Source: CAXTEJ01 sp964243295 (lineage in GTDB: Bacteria; Actinomycetota; Actinomycetes; Actinomycetales; Angustibacteraceae). From it: a DNA stretch of 22,416 bases. Position 1 is the first letter of the stretch. Every line of letters begins with the position of its first letter. The stretch lies in NCBI GenBank assembly GCA_964243295.1, contig CAXTEJ010000054.1:1-22416 (forward strand), in the 5' to 3' direction. The notes under the pieces were generated by a model. That model was not told where the DNA came from and made no database searches. It saw only the letters and a list, made by a program, of their open reading frames with translations. The translations under genes and the position numbers were made by a program. Below are positions 21,493 to 22,416 of this stretch, in pieces.

Positions 21493-21915
21493 GTGCCAGC
21501 CCTGCACCGCCGACCCTCGTCGCTGCTCTCCGTCGGTGCCGGCGGCGTCGTCGGCACGGCCGTGCGCGACCTCGCCGAGCGCTCGTCGCCGGCTCCCGCG
21601 GGTGGTTGGCCAGCCGCCACTTTCACGGTCAACGTGCTCGGTGCGCTCGTGCTCGGTGCCCTGCTCGAGCACCTCGCCCGCAGCGGCCCGGACGCCGGCC
21701 ACCGCCGCACGCTGCGGCTGCTGCTGGGCACCGGCTTCTGCGGCGGGCTGACCACCTTCAGCACGCTCGCGGTCGAGACCGACCTGCTGGTGCGCGGCGA
21801 CCGGGCGGGCCTCGCCGCGGCGTACCTGCTCACCAGCCTGGCCGCCGGGCTGGTCGCCGCAGCCCTGGGCGCCGCGGCCGCCGCACGCGTCACGGCCTCG
21901 CGGCGGCCGACGTGA
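21493..21915 (+). CDS. crcB: CrcB/Fluc fluoride channel subunit (first)
   Basis: Small four-helix membrane protein, 140 aa, forming dual-topology fluoride channels that export toxic fluoride. Hydrophobic helices are seen around SVGAGGVVGTAV, FTVNVLGALVLGALLEHL (with the channel asparagine in TVNVLG), LLLGTGFCGGLTTFSTLAVE (the family signature GxxTTFSTxxxE) and YLLTSLAAGLVAAALGAAAAA. The GTG start at 21493 follows a -10-like TAGGCT by six bases. Its stop overlaps the GTG of a second crcB by four bases. Tandem crcB pairs are usually heterodimeric channels in which each subunit has a fixed orientation. No fluoride riboswitch could be recognised upstream. Confidence 0.93.
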   Translation: MPALHRRPSSLLSVGAGGVVGTAVRDLAERSSPAPAGGWPAATFTVNVLGALVLGALLEHLARSGPDAGHRRTLRLLLGTGFCGGLTTFSTLAVETDLLVRGDRAGLAAAYLLTSLAAGLVAAALGAAAAARVTASRRPT

Positions 21916-22298
21916 GCGCCCTGCTCGTCGCGCTCGCCGGGGGAGCGGGGGCCATCACCCGGCTCGTCGTCGACGGGGAGGTGCGCGAGCGCCTCGCGCG
22001 CACCCGCTTCGCCGGGTCGCCCCTGCCGTGGGCCACCGGCGTGGTCAACGTGACGGGCTCGCTGCTGCTCGGGCTCGTCACCGGCGCGGCGCTGCTGGGC
22101 AGCGCGCCGACCACCACCCAGCGCGTCGTGGGCACCGGGTTCTGCGGCGGCTACACCACCTTCAGCACCGCGAGCGTCGAGACGCTGCGGCTGCTGCGCG
22201 ACCGGCGCTGGGGAGCCGCGGCCCTCGCCGCCGCGGTGCCCACCGCGCTGTGCGTCGCCGCGGCCGCCGTCGGTATCGCGGTCGGCGGTGCCTGGTGA
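21912..22298 (+). CDS. crcB: CrcB/Fluc fluoride channel subunit (second)
   Basis: Second fluoride channel subunit, 128 aa, starting at the GTG in the GTGA overlap with the first. Motifs: LLVALAGGAGAITRLVVD at the N-terminus, GVVNVTGSLLLGLVTGAALL with the conserved asparagine, and VVGTGFCGGYTTFSTASVETLRL with the TTFST signature. It differs enough from its neighbour to suggest a heterodimer. N-terminal and inter-helix charges differ between the two, as expected for subunits inserted in opposite orientations. Its stop overlaps the start of a truncated lipoprotein gene. Confidence 0.93.
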   Translation: MSALLVALAGGAGAITRLVVDGEVRERLARTRFAGSPLPWATGVVNVTGSLLLGLVTGAALLGSAPTTTQRVVGTGFCGGYTTFSTASVETLRLLRDRRWGAAALAAAVPTALCVAAAAVGIAVGGAW

Positions 22299-22416
22299 GC
22301 GCCGCGACCGGCGTGCGCGCCCGGCGCGGTGCCGGCGTGGCGGCCCTGCTCGCGCTCGCAGCCGCCTGCTCCACGGGCGGAGCACCGCCGTCGTCCGCCG
22401 TCGGGTCGAGCAGTGC
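22295..22416 (+). CDS. Putative lipoprotein, 3' end outside window
   Basis: An open frame starts with GTG at 22295, overlapping the crcB stop by four bases, and runs to the window edge without a stop (40 codons seen). The peptide has arginines at positions 8, 10 and 11, a hydrophobic core GVAALLALAAA, then Cys25 in AAAC followed by STGGAPPSSAVGSSS. This is a lipoprotein signal with a Ser/Pro/Gly-rich linker. Translational coupling to crcB supports it being real. The family cannot be told from the visible part; an extracellular binding or enzyme domain would follow. Confidence 0.65.
   Translation, partial: MSAATGVRARRGAGVAALLALAAACSTGGAPPSSAVGSSS

Noticed and set aside
1..22416. Mobile elements, CRISPR arrays, tRNA or rRNA genes
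   Set aside because: No transposase or integrase motifs, no regularly spaced repeats and no recognisable structural RNA were seen on either strand; gene composition is uniform throughout.

Overview
This is a very GC-rich, densely packed stretch of actinobacterial-type chromosome. The evidence is strong G/C bias at third codon positions, frequent GTG starts, tight operons with 4-nt GTGA stop/start overlaps, and DapC-like, DszC-like and tandem CrcB proteins of actinobacterial flavour. A high-GC actinomycete (perhaps Micrococcales or a relative) is likely, but the genus cannot be named from sequence alone. I saw no RNA gene, insertion sequence, phage gene, CRISPR array or origin, and no gene-free stretch over 300 bases.

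Layout. (1) 1-1643: 3' part of PTS enzyme I. (2) 1830-7550: a polyol operon of the sorbitol/mannitol type. It holds a lipoprotein binding protein, two permeases, a long-chain polyol dehydrogenase and a DeoR-family regulator; no ATPase gene is present. (3) 7586-18161: a methionine-salvage locus. A DapC-like aminotransferase diverges by 20 bp from mtnK-mtnA-mtnC-mtnB (plus strand). Converging on these is a minus-strand operon encoding an RbsABC-type sugar importer (binding protein, double ATPase, permease) that ends in a second, different mtnK. mtnD (acireductone dioxygenase) diverges from that operon. (4) 18164-21316: a DszC/SfnB-like flavin monooxygenase, a possible 58-aa membrane protein and a GMC-family flavoprotein. 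(5) 21493-22416: two overlapping crcB fluoride-channel genes followed by a truncated lipoprotein gene.

How the genes work together. The central block can be read as 5-methylthioribose (MTR) import followed by conversion to methionine. The importer would bring in MTR, MtnK phosphorylates it, MtnA isomerises it, MtnB dehydrates it, MtnC enolises and dephosphorylates it, MtnD opens it to ketomethylthiobutyrate and formate, and the aminotransferase would give methionine. No MTA nucleosidase or phosphorylase is in the window. The duplicated kinase, one copy in the transport operon, and a MtnA-like isomerase lacking several canonical motifs are the most unusual features. The main proposal is therefore a dedicated importer-kinase module for MTR or a related 5-modified pentose. 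That is inference from gene context and has not been shown.
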